Shown: positions 40,735 to 49,802 of the stretch, piece after piece
How positions within the stretch are numbered: position 1 is the first letter of the stretch
How the letters are laid out: every line of letters begins with the position of its first letter
NCBI RefSeq assembly: GCF_007828215.1
Contig: NZ_VIUE01000006.1
Location: 1 to 64,000 of the forward strand
Length of the DNA: 64,000 nucleotides
Direction: 5' to 3'
Origin: Pseudomonas sp. SJZ074
GTDB taxonomy: Bacteria; Pseudomonadota; Gammaproteobacteria; Pseudomonadales; Pseudomonadaceae
Notes under the pieces: model-generated
Databases searched by the model: none
The model's input: the letters and a program-made list of their open reading frames with translations, nothing else
What the model was told of the DNA's origin: nothing
Translations under genes and position numbers: made by a program

Positions 40735-42145
40735 TGATTTCCAGTCTGCCCAGCAGCATGCCACCGGACAGAATCCACTTGGCGGCGTCCGGTAACGGTG
40801 CGAAGTTGCCGGCCGGGCCAATGGTCTCCCCCAACCCGGGGCCGACACCGGACACGGTGCTGGCCGCGCCGGTCAGCGCCGTCATCCACTCCACCCCCAG
40901 CAGCGACAGCAGCAGGGCGATCACGCAGATGGTGATGGCGAAAAAGAACGAAAACGTCAGGATCGAACGCACGATTTCTTCGTCGAGGCGGTGACCGTTG
41001 TATTTCTGCTTGATCACCGCACGGGGGTGAATCAGTTGCATGAGGTTGGCCCGCAGCAGTATGTAGGCGACCTGGAAGCGGAAGATCTTGATCCCGCCGG
41101 CCGTCGACCCCGAACAGCCGCCGACGAACCCCAGGTAGAAGAACAGCATCAGCGAGAAATTGCCCCAGAGGCTGTAGTCCCCCAAGGCGAAACCAGTGGT
41201 GGTGATAATCGATGTCACGTTCAGAGCCACGTGCCGTAGCGCGTCCAGCCAATGCAGGTCGGTGGTGGCCCAGTACCAGGTGCCGAGCACCAGCCAGGTC
41301 ACCAGCAGCACGCCGATCAGGCCCTGGACCTGCTGGTCCTTGATCAGCGCCCGGCGATGGCCGCGCAGCATCGAAACGTACAGGGCGAACGGCAGGCTGC
41401 CGAGGATCATGATAACGATGGCGACCCAGTGCACCGCCGGCTCGGTCCATTTGGCCAGGGACAGGTCCGAGGTGGAGAAGCCGCCGGTCGAGATCGCCGA
41501 CATCGAATGGTTGACGGCATCGAATGGGCTCATCCCGGCCCACCAGAGTGCCAGGGTGCCGAGAATGGTAATGCCGATGTAGGACGCCACGATCAGCCGC
41601 GCCACCATGTGGGAGCGGGGCATGACTTTTTCCGAACGGTCCGAGGATTCGGTCTGGAACAGGCGCATGCCACCGATGCGCAACAGCGGCAGGATCGCCA
41701 CCGCCATGCCGATGAAGCCGATCCCGCCGAGCCAGTGCAGCAGCGAGCGCCACATCAGAATACCCGGGGACATGGTGTCGAGGCCGCTCAGGACTGTGGC
41801 GCCGGTGGCGGTGATCCCCGACATGCTTTCAAAGAACGAGTCCGTGTAGCTGATGTGCTGGGTCAGCAGGAATGGCAGCGCGGCAAAGATGCACACCACC
41901 AGCCAGCTGCTGACCGTCAGCAGGTACATGTCCCGCGGGCGCAGGTGCACATGCTCGGGGCGTCCGGGAAGCACCAGGGCCAGGCCGGCGACGAAGGTGA
42001 TCATGCTGGACCAGAGGAACGATGGCAGGTCGCCGGTGCGCTCGAAAATCAACAGGGTGGCCATGGGCACGACCATGAAGATCGCCAGGGTGATCAGGAA
42101 TATGCCGATGATGAAGCCAATGATCCGCAGGGTCGGCAACGCCAT
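40691..42145 (-). CDS. trkH: TrkH family potassium uptake protein
   Basis: This 484-aa membrane subunit of the Trk potassium transporter has four M1-P-M2 repeats with pore loops around SGITATGATVLSGLD, SMSAISTGGFSTSD, TSIITTTGFALGDY and STVSGVGPGLGETI; the glycine in each loop is the K+ filter position. It needs the cytoplasmic TrkA, which is not in this window. The ATG at 42145 gives the usual family length; longer versions in the frame add non-membrane sequence. It is divergent from the nitroreductase gene and overlaps the AraC gene tail-to-tail. Confidence 0.88.
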   Translation of the reverse strand: MALPTLRIIGFIIGIFLITLAIFMVVPMATLLIFERTGDLPSFLWSSMITFVAGLALVLPGRPEHVHLRPRDMYLLTVSSWLVVCIFAALPFLLTQHISYTDSFFESMSGITATGATVLSGLDTMSPGILMWRSLLHWLGGIGFIGMAVAILPLLRIGGMRLFQTESSDRSEKVMPRSHMVARLIVASYIGITILGTLALWWAGMSPFDAVNHSMSAISTGGFSTSDLSLAKWTEPAVHWVAIVIMILGSLPFALYVSMLRGHRRALIKDQQVQGLIGVLLVTWLVLGTWYWATTDLHWLDALRHVALNVTSIITTTGFALGDYSLWGNFSLMLFFYLGFVGGCSGSTAGGIKIFRFQVAYILLRANLMQLIHPRAVIKQKYNGHRLDEEIVRSILTFSFFFAITICVIALLLSLLGVEWMTALTGAASTVSGVGPGLGETIGPAGNFAPLPDAAKWILSGGMLLGRLEIITVFVLCIPAFWRH

Positions 42146-42308
42146 GAAGTCCGCTCGGGTGAAAGGAGAGGGCGCCATTCTACCCACGCTAAGCGGCATG
42201 TAAACCGCACCCGGCGCGACTGGCGTGTGCGTCGACGGCCAATTTGCGCTAACGGACTCGCCGTACAGGACACTAGAATAGCCAAACATTTTTTCAGGGA
42301 GATGGCCG

Positions 42309-42875
42309 ATGCAGGCTCTCGATGCTTTGCTCAACCGTGTTTCCGTTCCACGCCTGGTGGAACCGGCACCCACGCCTGAACAGCGGGAGATCATGTTCGC
42401 CGCAGCGATGCGCGCTCCCGATCATGGCCAGTTGCGGCCATGGCGTTTCCTGACGGTCGAAGGGCAGGCGCGCTATCGCATGGGCGAACTGTTGGCCGAC
42501 GCAGCGCGATTCAATGATCCGCTGGTCTCCGAGGCGGTTGTGGAAAAAGCCCTCAATGGCCCGCTGCGGGCACCGTTGGTCGTGGTGGTGATCGCTCGTT
42601 TGCAGGACCATTTCAAAGTCCCGAAATCCGAGCAATTGCTGGCCGCCGGCTGTGCTGCCCACGGGATCCTGCTGGCAGCCTATGCCCAAGGCGTTGGGGG
42701 CGTGTGGCGTACGGGCGAACTGGCCTACTCGCCGCACGTGGCCAAGGGGCTGGGTCTTGATGTGGGGGAAGAGGTGATTGGCTTCCTTTACCTGGGCACA
42801 CCGCAGAAAGAAGCGCGGACGGCGCCGAAGGAAGATACCGCGGAGTTCGTCAGCGAGTGGACTGGGTTGCAGTGA
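42309..42875 (+). CDS. YdjA-like NAD(P)H nitroreductase
   Basis: This 188-aa flavoprotein of the nitroreductase family is close to E. coli YdjA in length and motifs: AAAMRAPDHGQLRPWRFLTV binds FMN phosphate and ribityl, and HGILLAAYAQGVGGVWRTGE and EVIGFLYLGTP complete the pattern. It would reduce nitro or quinone-like compounds with NAD(P)H; the physiological substrate is unknown. The ATG has GGGAGATGG upstream. A REP hairpin follows. It is monocistronic and convergent with the phh operon. Confidence 0.87.
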   Translation: MQALDALLNRVSVPRLVEPAPTPEQREIMFAAAMRAPDHGQLRPWRFLTVEGQARYRMGELLADAARFNDPLVSEAVVEKALNGPLRAPLVVVVIARLQDHFKVPKSEQLLAAGCAAHGILLAAYAQGVGGVWRTGELAYSPHVAKGLGLDVGEEVIGFLYLGTPQKEARTAPKEDTAEFVSEWTGLQ

Positions 42876-42891
42876 TGGAATGACTAGCTTT

Positions 42892-42921
42892 TGTGGTGAG
42901 GGGATAAATCCCCTCGCCACA
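42892..42921. repeat. REP hairpin after the nitroreductase gene
   Basis: TGTGGTGAGGGGAT and ATCCCCTCGCCACA pair with one G-T exception around AA. A partial second copy (atccccccgccacagata) follows at 42928-42945. It lies between convergent genes. Confidence 0.75.
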
Positions 42922-42981
42922 GATAAAAATCCCCCCGCCACAGATAAAGCCTTTCCCCACAGGGTTGGGCAGGTACAGCAG

Positions 42982-44175
42982 TTACTTGCAAACGTCCGCA
43001 ATCGCCTCGGCCAGCCGGTCCAGGCGCGTCGCATCGATACCGGCCACGTTTGCCCGGCCCGTGCCAACCATGTACACGCTGTGGCGCTCGCGTAGTTGCT
43101 TGACCTGCTCGGGCGACAGGCCGGTGTAGGAAAACATTCCGCGTTGCACGCCGATATGGGCGAAGCGCTCCCGCAGGCCGTAGGGTTCGAGGGCGTCCAG
43201 CAGGCCACTGCGTAGCTGGGCGATGCGCAAGCGCATGGCTTGCACTTCGTCGGCCCACAGCCGCTTGAGTTCCGGGTTGCCCAGGATTGTCGCCACCACC
43301 GCGGCGCCATGATCCGGCGGTGTCGACCACAGGTTGCGGGCGATGTTGGCCAGCTGGCTGCGGATGTCCACCAGCTTGTCGGCATCGCGGGCGCAGACGA
43401 TCAACGCACCGGTGCGGTCGCAGTACAAGCCGAAGTTCTTCGAGCAGGAACTGGTGATCAACACCTCGGGCAACGCCTGGGCGAACAACCGGACTGCCCA
43501 GGCATCCTGTTCCAGTCCGTCGCCGAAGCCCTGATAGGCGAAGTCGATCAGCGGCAACAGCTCACGGCTGCGTACCACCTCCAGCACCTGGCGCCATTGA
43601 TCCTGGGACAGGTCGAAACCGGTGGGGTTGTGGCAGCACGCGTGCAGCAGGACCACGTCACCCTTCGGTGCCTGGCTGAGGGTCGCCAGCATCGCCTCGA
43701 AATCCAGGCGATTGTCGCTGCCCACGTAGGGATAGTGGCTCGCCTTGACGCCGGCGGTGGCGAAGATGGTTTCGTGGATCGGCCAGGTCGGGTTGCTCAG
43801 CCATACGCCACGGCCCGGCAGGCATTGGGCGATGAAGTCGGCGCTCAGGCGCAGGGCACCGGTACCCCCCGGGGTCTGGGTGGCGCCGGCGCGTTTTTCG
43901 GCGATCTGCGAGGCGTCGGCACCCAGGACGAGCGCAGTGATCATCTGGCCGAAAGCAGCGTCGCCATGACCGCCGATGTAAGTCTTGGTGGTCTGCTGAT
44001 CCACCAGCCGTCGCTCGGCCTGTTTCACCGATTCGAGAATCGGCGTCAGGCCCTGGGCGTCTTTATAGACGCCCACGCCCAGGTCGAACTTGTTCGGGTT
44101 GTTGTCCGCGCTGTAGGCCTCCATCAGGCCGAGGATCGGGTCGCCGGGCACCCGGCCGATGGCGTCGAAATGCAT
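42982..44175 (-). CDS. phhC: Aromatic amino acid aminotransferase PhhC
   Basis: This 397-aa class I PLP-dependent aminotransferase would convert tyrosine (and phenylalanine) to the corresponding keto acid, the step after phenylalanine hydroxylation. The PLP lysine lies in SSCSKNFGLYCDRTGAL; WLSNPTWPIHETIF, HACCHNPTGFDLS and the C-terminal MVGTGRANVAGID with the substrate-binding Arg are family landmarks. Its ATG overlaps the phhB stop codon by one base (TAATG), implying translational coupling. It is the last gene of the phh operon. Confidence 0.9.
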   Translation of the reverse strand: MHFDAIGRVPGDPILGLMEAYSADNNPNKFDLGVGVYKDAQGLTPILESVKQAERRLVDQQTTKTYIGGHGDAAFGQMITALVLGADASQIAEKRAGATQTPGGTGALRLSADFIAQCLPGRGVWLSNPTWPIHETIFATAGVKASHYPYVGSDNRLDFEAMLATLSQAPKGDVVLLHACCHNPTGFDLSQDQWRQVLEVVRSRELLPLIDFAYQGFGDGLEQDAWAVRLFAQALPEVLITSSCSKNFGLYCDRTGALIVCARDADKLVDIRSQLANIARNLWSTPPDHGAAVVATILGNPELKRLWADEVQAMRLRIAQLRSGLLDALEPYGLRERFAHIGVQRGMFSYTGLSPEQVKQLRERHSVYMVGTGRANVAGIDATRLDRLAEAIADVCK

Positions 44176-44531
44176 TACTTGCGGCCCTCGGCGGTCTTGG
44201 CCACGTCATCGGTGCGCGCGGCCATGATGAAGTCATTGCGGTGCAGGCCCTTGATCGAGTGGCTCCACCAGGTCACGGTGACTTTGCCCCACTCGGTGAG
44301 CAGGCCCGGGTGATGACCTTCGGCTTCGGAAATTTCACCGACGGCGTTGGTAAATGCCAGGGCGTGCTTGAAATTCTTGAACAGGAAAACCTTTTCCAGC
44401 TGCATCACGCCGTCGCGCACTTCGATGTTCCAGTCCGGGATCTGCTTGATCAGTACCGGCAGTTCTTCGTCGCTGACCTGTGGGGCGTCGGCACGGCAGG
44501 CTTCGCAATGGGCTTGGTTCAGAGTGTTCAT
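44175..44531 (-). CDS. phhB: Pterin-4a-carbinolamine dehydratase PhhB
   Basis: The 118-aa enzyme dehydrates the 4a-carbinolamine formed by phenylalanine hydroxylase and so recycles tetrahydropterin. The active-site block [20 protein letters not shown] with its two adjacent histidines and the later His in [14 protein letters not shown] are all present. It follows phhA by 98 bp and overlaps phhC, and would work in the cytoplasm together with them. Confidence 0.92.
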   Translation of the reverse strand: MNTLNQAHCEACRADAPQVSDEELPVLIKQIPDWNIEVRDGVMQLEKVFLFKNFKHALAFTNAVGEISEAEGHHPGLLTEWGKVTVTWWSHSIKGLHRNDFIMAARTDDVAKTAEGRK

Positions 44532-44629
44532 GGTGTGTTCCTGGATCGAATTGGAAAGAACGTCGATGCACCCACGCTAAAGCAAAGCTGCGCAGTGCAA
44601 CAGACTCACTTGGAATCAAAAAACGCCAT

Positions 44630-45415
44630 TCAGGCGGCTTTCGGCGGAAATTTCGGTGCATGCAGGCCCAGTTCCCGACCGCGCTTGACCATGCCCATGA
44701 TGTCTTCATGAGCCAGGTCGAACAGACGCTTGAGCTCTGGCAAGACGAAATACACCGGTTGCAGGATGTCGATGCGATACGGCGTGCGCATGGCTTCCAG
44801 CGGATCGAAGGCCTGGTGCTCCGGCTCGTCCGACAGGCAGTACACGGTTTCCTTGGGTGAAGACAGGATGCCGCCCCCGTAGATGCGCCGGCCCTGTGCT
44901 GTTTCCACCAGCCCGAACTCGATGGTCATCCAGTACAGGCGCGCCAGGTAGACACGCTCTTCCTTGGACGCCTGCAGGCCGAGCTTGCCGTAGGTGTGGG
45001 TGAATTCGGCGAACCAGGGGTTGGTCAGCAGCGGGCAGTGGCCGAAGATCTCGTGGAAAATGTCCGGTTCTTGCAGGTAGTCCAGTTCTTCCCGGGTGCG
45101 AATGAAGGTCGCCACTGGAAACTGTTTACTGGCGAGCAATTCAAAAAAGGTCTGGAAGGGGATCAGCGCCGGTACCCGGGCAACTTGCCAGCCCGTGGTC
45201 GCACCCAGCACCTTGTTGATTTCCCCCAACTGCGGGATGCGGTCGTGGGGCAGGTCAAGCTTGTCGATGCCATCCAGGTATTCCTGGCACGCACGGCCTT
45301 CGATGACTGTCAGCTGGCGGGTAATCAGCGTGTGCCACACCGCATGTTCTTCGGCGGGGTAGTGGATAAAACCTTGCGCATCGGGCTCGCGAGCCACGTA
45401 CTGCGTCTGCTTCAT
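44630..45415 (-). CDS. phhA: Phenylalanine 4-monooxygenase PhhA
   Basis: This 261-aa iron- and pterin-dependent hydroxylase converts phenylalanine to tyrosine. The 2-His-1-Glu iron site is visible as HEIFGHCPLL and, further on, YWMTIEFGLVE; the length is that of the bacterial single-domain enzymes. It is the first gene of the leftward operon phhA-phhB-phhC and is divergent from phhR across 281 bp containing candidate PhhR sites. The ATG has GGAGAG upstream. Confidence 0.93.
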   Translation of the reverse strand: MKQTQYVAREPDAQGFIHYPAEEHAVWHTLITRQLTVIEGRACQEYLDGIDKLDLPHDRIPQLGEINKVLGATTGWQVARVPALIPFQTFFELLASKQFPVATFIRTREELDYLQEPDIFHEIFGHCPLLTNPWFAEFTHTYGKLGLQASKEERVYLARLYWMTIEFGLVETAQGRRIYGGGILSSPKETVYCLSDEPEHQAFDPLEAMRTPYRIDILQPVYFVLPELKRLFDLAHEDIMGMVKRGRELGLHAPKFPPKAA

Positions 45416-45549
45416 GCTGCTCTCCTGCTGATTTCCCTCGAGGGGAAGACTGTTTTGTTGTTATGTCCAGCGATGCATTAGAGATAGCGCGAAGCAGGCG
45501 AATGTGCAGCGGGGCAGCGGCGAGATGTTCGAGTTGCATGGGGAGATTT

Positions 45550-45640
45550 CGTAAAGTTTTCGTTACGTATGAGGCGGTGATCCGGTGCTGGTTGGATTCT
45601 CAGCTAGGAAATGGCCTACAGCTGTCACATAATCTTGACG
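45550..45640. promoter_or_regulatory. Candidate PhhR/TyrR-type boxes between phhA and phhR
   Basis: CGTAAAGTTTTCGTTACG at 45550-45567 fits TGTAAA-N6-TTTACA at 9 of 12 positions, with GTAA and TTAC at the exact spacing. A weaker match (TGTCAC-N6-TTGACG, 8 of 12) lies at 45623-45640. Two sites upstream of phhA agree with what is known for PhhR in P. putida. I found no convincing -24/-12 element for phhA. Confidence 0.5.
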
Positions 45641-45696
45641 GTTATTTGCACTCAGTCTCAGAAAAAACGCCTCTCAACGAGCTCCAGGTCTCCCCT

Positions 45697-47259
45697 ATGC
45701 GTATCAAAGTCCATTGCCAGAACCGCATCGGCATCCTGCGGGACATTCTCAACCTGCTGGTGGAATACGGCATCAACGTCGCCCGGGGCGAAGTCGGTGG
45801 CGAGCATGGCAATGCGATCTACCTGCACTGCCCGAACCTGATCAATATTCAATTCCAGGCGTTGCGCCCGAAATTCGAGGGCATTGCCGGCGTGTTCGGC
45901 GTCAAGCGGGTAGGGCTGATGCCCAGCGAGCGTCGGCACATGGAGCTCAATGCGTTGCTCGGCGCCCTGGAGTTTCCGGTGTTGTCCATCGACATGGGCG
46001 GCTCCATCGTCGCGGCGAACCGGGCGGCGGCACAGTTGCTCGGGGTGCGGGTGGACGAGGTGCCGGGGATCCCGCTGTCGCGTTATGCCGAGGATTTCGA
46101 CCTGCCGGAGTTGGTACGCGCCAACCAGTCGCGCATCAATGGGCTGCGGGTCAAGGTCAAGGGCGATGTATTTCTGGCCGACATTGCCCCGCTGCAATCG
46201 GAGCATGACGACAGCGAGGCCATGGCCGGTGCGGTATTGACGCTGCATCGGGCCGACCGGGTCGGTGAGCGCATCTACAACGTGCGCAAGCAGGAACTGC
46301 GTGGCTTCGACAGTATTTTCCAGAGCTCGAAAGTGATGGCCGCGGTAGTCCGCGAAGCCCGGCGCATGGCCCCGCTGGACGCGCCGCTATTGATCGAAGG
46401 CGAAACCGGCACCGGCAAGGAGCTGCTGGCCCGTGCCTGCCACCTGGCGAGCCCGCGTGGGCAGTCGCCGCTGATGGCGCTCAACTGCGCCGGGCTGCCG
46501 GAGTCCATGGCCGAGACCGAACTGTTCGGCTACGGCCCGGGTGCCTTCGAAGGCGCCCGCGCCGAAGGCAAGCTCGGTCTGCTGGAGTTGACGGCTGGCG
46601 GCACCTTGTTTCTTGACGGGGTGGGGGAAATGAGCCCGCGCCTGCAGGTGAAACTGCTGCGCTTTTTGCAGGACGGTTGCTTCCGTCGGGTTGGCAGCGA
46701 TGAGGAGGTGTATCTGGACGTCCGGGTAATCTGCGCGACCCAGGTGGATTTGTCCGAGCTCTGTGCCCGAGGGGAGTTTCGCCAGGACCTGTATCACCGC
46801 TTGAATGTCCTGTCCCTGCACATCCCGCCGTTGCGCGAATGCCTCGATGGCCTGGCGCCGCTGGTGGAACACTTTCTTGACCAGGCCAGCCGCCAGATCG
46901 GCTGTGCACTGCCGAAACTGGCCCCGGCGGCGATGGATCGCCTCAGTCATTACCATTGGCCGGGCAATGTCCGGCAGTTGGAAAACGTGCTGTTCCAGGC
47001 GGTTTCCCTGTGTGACGGGGGGACGGTGAAGGCCGAGCATATCCGCCTGCCGGACTATGGCGTGCGCCAGCCCCTGGGCGACTTTTCCCTGGACGGTGGG
47101 TTGGACGAGATTGTCGGGCGATTCGAGAAGGCGGTACTGGAACGACTCTACTCCGAACATCCCAGCAGCCGGCAGTTGGGCAAGCGACTGGGGGTTTCCC
47201 ATACCACCATTGCCAATAAGTTGCGGGAGTATGAGGTGGGCAAGGAGCCTGGGATGTAA
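45697..47259 (+). CDS. phhR: TyrR-like regulator PhhR
   Basis: This 520-aa regulator of phenylalanine and tyrosine catabolism has an ACT domain (1-72, MRIKVHCQNRIGILRDILNL), a PAS domain (about 80-190), an AAA+ domain (about 205-430) and a TyrR-type helix-turn-helix (SSRQLGKRLGVSHTTIANKL). Walker A is intact (GETGTGKE), but the sigma-54 contact loop reads GAFEGA instead of GAFTGA and Walker B reads LFLDGVGEM, with glycine where the catalytic Glu is expected. That fits an activator working with sigma-70 RNA polymerase, as reported for P. putida PhhR. ATG at 45697 is chosen for homology; longer starts extend into the promoter region. Confidence 0.92.
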   Translation: MRIKVHCQNRIGILRDILNLLVEYGINVARGEVGGEHGNAIYLHCPNLINIQFQALRPKFEGIAGVFGVKRVGLMPSERRHMELNALLGALEFPVLSIDMGGSIVAANRAAAQLLGVRVDEVPGIPLSRYAEDFDLPELVRANQSRINGLRVKVKGDVFLADIAPLQSEHDDSEAMAGAVLTLHRADRVGERIYNVRKQELRGFDSIFQSSKVMAAVVREARRMAPLDAPLLIEGETGTGKELLARACHLASPRGQSPLMALNCAGLPESMAETELFGYGPGAFEGARAEGKLGLLELTAGGTLFLDGVGEMSPRLQVKLLRFLQDGCFRRVGSDEEVYLDVRVICATQVDLSELCARGEFRQDLYHRLNVLSLHIPPLRECLDGLAPLVEHFLDQASRQIGCALPKLAPAAMDRLSHYHWPGNVRQLENVLFQAVSLCDGGTVKAEHIRLPDYGVRQPLGDFSLDGGLDEIVGRFEKAVLERLYSEHPSSRQLGKRLGVSHTTIANKLREYEVGKEPGM

Positions 47260-47409
47260 TCCGTTGGCTGTGGCGAGTCTGCTGCACGGTAATCCTTTGC
47301 CTTTCAGCGGCATGTCACCGCCGGTTTTTCGTCTTCGCTACATTTCCTTCTTCACCGCAAAACCCTGCAAGTCCTTTGTTTGCCGGGCCCCAAGCCGCCA
47401 GAAAAAAGT

Positions 47410-47425
47410 TGGTCTGCAAATTGCT
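47410..47425 (+). promoter_or_regulatory. Sigma-54 promoter of the flgF operon
   Basis: TGGTCTGCAAATTGCT has the -24 GG at 47411-47412 and the -12 GC at 47423-47424, 10 bases apart, with the TTGCT block intact. It lies 57 bases before the flgF start codon. In P. aeruginosa the flgFGHIJKL operon is a sigma-54/FleR class III unit, which agrees. Confidence 0.75.
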
Positions 47426-47481
47426 TATGGCTGAGCAGTACAGCAGTGGGCGGCAAACGTCCGGCATGCAGAGGAACGACA

Positions 47482-48219
47482 GTGGACAAGTACCTTTATG
47501 TGGCAATGACTGGCGCCAGTCAGAACGCGCTGGCGCAGCGGGCCCATGCCAACAACCTGGCGAACATCTCCACCAATGGCTTTCAGAAAGACCTGGAGCA
47601 GGCACGTTCGATGCCGGTGTTCGGCGACAGCTTTCCGGCGCGGGCGTTTGCCATGTCCGAGCGGCCTGCCACCGACTTCACTCCTGGCGCTCTGGTGCAA
47701 ACCGGTCGCGACCTCGACGTGGCGGTCAGCGGGCCGGGCTGGATGGCCGTGCAGAACCCTGATGGCGGTGAAAGCTATGTGCGCACCGGCAGCCTCAACG
47801 TCGACGCCCTGGGCGTGCTCCGGGCCGGCAACGGCATGCCGGTGATGGGCAACGGCGGTCCTATCGCCGTGCCGCCGGAGCAGAAGATCGAAATCGGTCA
47901 GGACGGGACCATCAGCATCCGCGCCATGGGCGAAGGCCCACGCGTGATGGCTGAAGTGGACCGCATCAAGCTGGTCAACCCGGACCTCAAGAACATGACC
48001 AAGGGCCTGGACGGTTCCATTCGTACCAAGGACGGCCAGCCGGCACCGATCGACGCCAACGTGCAACTGGTGTCGGGGTTCCAGGAAGCGAGCAACGTCA
48101 ATGCTGTGGACGAGATGACTTCGGTGCTGGCCCTGGCCAAGCAATTCGAGCTTCACGTGAAAATGATGAACACCGCCAAAGAAGGCGACGAGGCCATGGC
48201 TCGGGTCTTGCAGATCTAA
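47482..48219 (+). CDS. flgF: Flagellar basal-body rod protein FlgF
   Basis: This 245-aa proximal rod subunit has the N-terminal flagellar rod motif KYLYVAMTGASQNALAQRAH and ANNLANISTNGFQKD, and the matching C-terminal helix (SNVNAVDEMTSVLALAKQFE). The start is GTG at 47482 with GAGGA 7 bases upstream, giving the family N-terminus; the frame is open further upstream, which is not used. It is the first gene of the flgF-flgL operon, with flgG 49 bases behind. Confidence 0.93.
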   Translation: MDKYLYVAMTGASQNALAQRAHANNLANISTNGFQKDLEQARSMPVFGDSFPARAFAMSERPATDFTPGALVQTGRDLDVAVSGPGWMAVQNPDGGESYVRTGSLNVDALGVLRAGNGMPVMGNGGPIAVPPEQKIEIGQDGTISIRAMGEGPRVMAEVDRIKLVNPDLKNMTKGLDGSIRTKDGQPAPIDANVQLVSGFQEASNVNAVDEMTSVLALAKQFELHVKMMNTAKEGDEAMARVLQI

Positions 48220-48268
48220 CCATTAATTAAAGCGTCGCGCCGAAAATCAGGCGTACGAGGAGAATCGA

Positions 48269-49054
48269 ATGCTTCCGGCTCTGTGGGTTGCCAAAACAGG
48301 CCTGTCCGCCCAGGACACCAACCTGACCACCATTTCCAACAACCTGGCGAACGTCTCGACCACGGGTTTCAAACGTGACCGCGCCGAATTCCAGGACTTG
48401 CTGTACCAGGTCAAGCGTCAACCAGGTGCCCAGTCGACCCAGGACAGCGAACTGCCGTCGGGCCTGCAAGTCGGTACCGGTGTGCGCATTGTCGGCACCC
48501 AGAAAAACTTCACCGCCGGCAGCCTGCAAACCACCGAGCAGCCGCTGGACATGGCCATCGACGGTCGCGGTTTCTTCCAGATCCTGCAGCCGGACGGCAC
48601 CACGTCCTATACACGTGACGGTACGTTCCACCTGGATTCCAATGGCCAGATCGTCAACGCCAGCGGCTTCGCCCTGGAGCCGGCCATCATCATCCCGAAC
48701 GATGCCCAGACCTTCACCGTGGGCCGTGACGGGACGGTGTCCATCACCGTGGCGGGCAACCCGGCCGCCCAGGTGATCGGCAACCTGCAGACCGCCGACT
48801 TCATCAACCCGGCCGGGCTGCAAGCGGTAGGCAACAACCTGTTCCTGGAAACCGCTGCCAGCGGTGCGCCGCAAATCGGCACCCCAGGCTTGAACGGTTT
48901 CGGCACCACGCTGCAGAACACCCTGGAAACCTCCAACGTGAGCACCGTTGAAGAGATGGTCAACATGATCACCACCCAGCGCGCCTACGAAATGAACTCC
49001 AAGGTGATCTCCACCGCCGACCAGATGCTTTCGTTCGTTACGCAGAATCTGTAA
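48269..49054 (+). CDS. flgG: Flagellar distal rod protein FlgG
   Basis: The 261-aa rod protein has the family N-terminus [20 protein letters not shown] and [20 protein letters not shown], and the C-terminal [20 protein letters not shown] that pairs with it in the rod. The length is standard for the distal rod. The ATG has GGAG 6 bases upstream. It stands between flgF and flgH in one transcript. Confidence 0.95.
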   Translation: MLPALWVAKTGLSAQDTNLTTISNNLANVSTTGFKRDRAEFQDLLYQVKRQPGAQSTQDSELPSGLQVGTGVRIVGTQKNFTAGSLQTTEQPLDMAIDGRGFFQILQPDGTTSYTRDGTFHLDSNGQIVNASGFALEPAIIIPNDAQTFTVGRDGTVSITVAGNPAAQVIGNLQTADFINPAGLQAVGNNLFLETAASGAPQIGTPGLNGFGTTLQNTLETSNVSTVEEMVNMITTQRAYEMNSKVISTADQMLSFVTQNL

Positions 49055-49106
49055 TCACTTCTATAGGGCGGCCTCAAGGTCGCCTGCAACACCGAGAGGT
49101 AGGGTC

Positions 49107-49802
49107 ATGAAACGCTTTGTATCTGTACTGGCACTGGGTGGGATCACCGCGCTTGCGGGATGTGTCGCGCCAACGCCCAGGCCCAATGACCCATACTACG
49201 CTCCGGTGTTGCCGCGCACGCCGTTGCCGGCCGCCGCCAACAACGGCTCGATCTACCAGGCCGGTTTCGAACAGAATCTGTACAGCGACCGCAAGGCATT
49301 CCGGGTCGGTGACATCATCACCATCACCCTGAACGAGCGGACCCAGGCGAGCAAGAACGCCAACTCCCAGGTGGACAAGACCAGCAACACCAGTGTCGGC
49401 CTCACCTCGTTGTTCGGCTCCAGCCTGACCACCAACAACCCGATCGGCAGCAACGACCTGAGCCTCAACGCCGGTTACGGCTCCGACCGGGCTACCAAGG
49501 GCGACAGCAAGTCCGGCCAGAGCAACAGCCTGACCGGTTCCATCACCGTGACCGTCGCTGATGTATTGCCCAACGGCATCATCGTTGTGCGCGGCGAGAA
49601 GTGGTTGACGCTCAACACTGGTGACGAACTGGTGCGCATCGCCGGCATGGTTCGTGCGGATGACATTGCGACCGACAATACCGTTTCCTCGACTCGTGTA
49701 GCGGATGCGCGCATCACGTACTCGGGTACCGGTGCCTTTGCCGATGCGAGTCAGCCGGGCTGGTTCGACCGTTTCTTCCTCAGCCCGAAGTTCCCTTTCT
49801 AG
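49107..49802 (+). CDS. flgH: Flagellar L-ring lipoprotein FlgH
   Basis: This 231-aa outer-membrane L-ring subunit has a lipoprotein signal ending LAGC (Cys19), then the family blocks [40 protein letters not shown] and the C-terminal [20 protein letters not shown]. It forms the bushing around the rod in the outer membrane. The ATG has GAGAGG upstream. It is followed with no gap by flgI. Confidence 0.95.
   Translation: MKRFVSVLALGGITALAGCVAPTPRPNDPYYAPVLPRTPLPAAANNGSIYQAGFEQNLYSDRKAFRVGDIITITLNERTQASKNANSQVDKTSNTSVGLTSLFGSSLTTNNPIGSNDLSLNAGYGSDRATKGDSKSGQSNSLTGSITVTVADVLPNGIIVVRGEKWLTLNTGDELVRIAGMVRADDIATDNTVSSTRVADARITYSGTGAFADASQPGWFDRFFLSPKFPF

Noticed and set aside
45416..45560. Sigma-54 promoter for phhA
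   Set aside because: No GG-N10-GC element with acceptable flanks was found on the minus strand, in line with the altered PhhR motifs.
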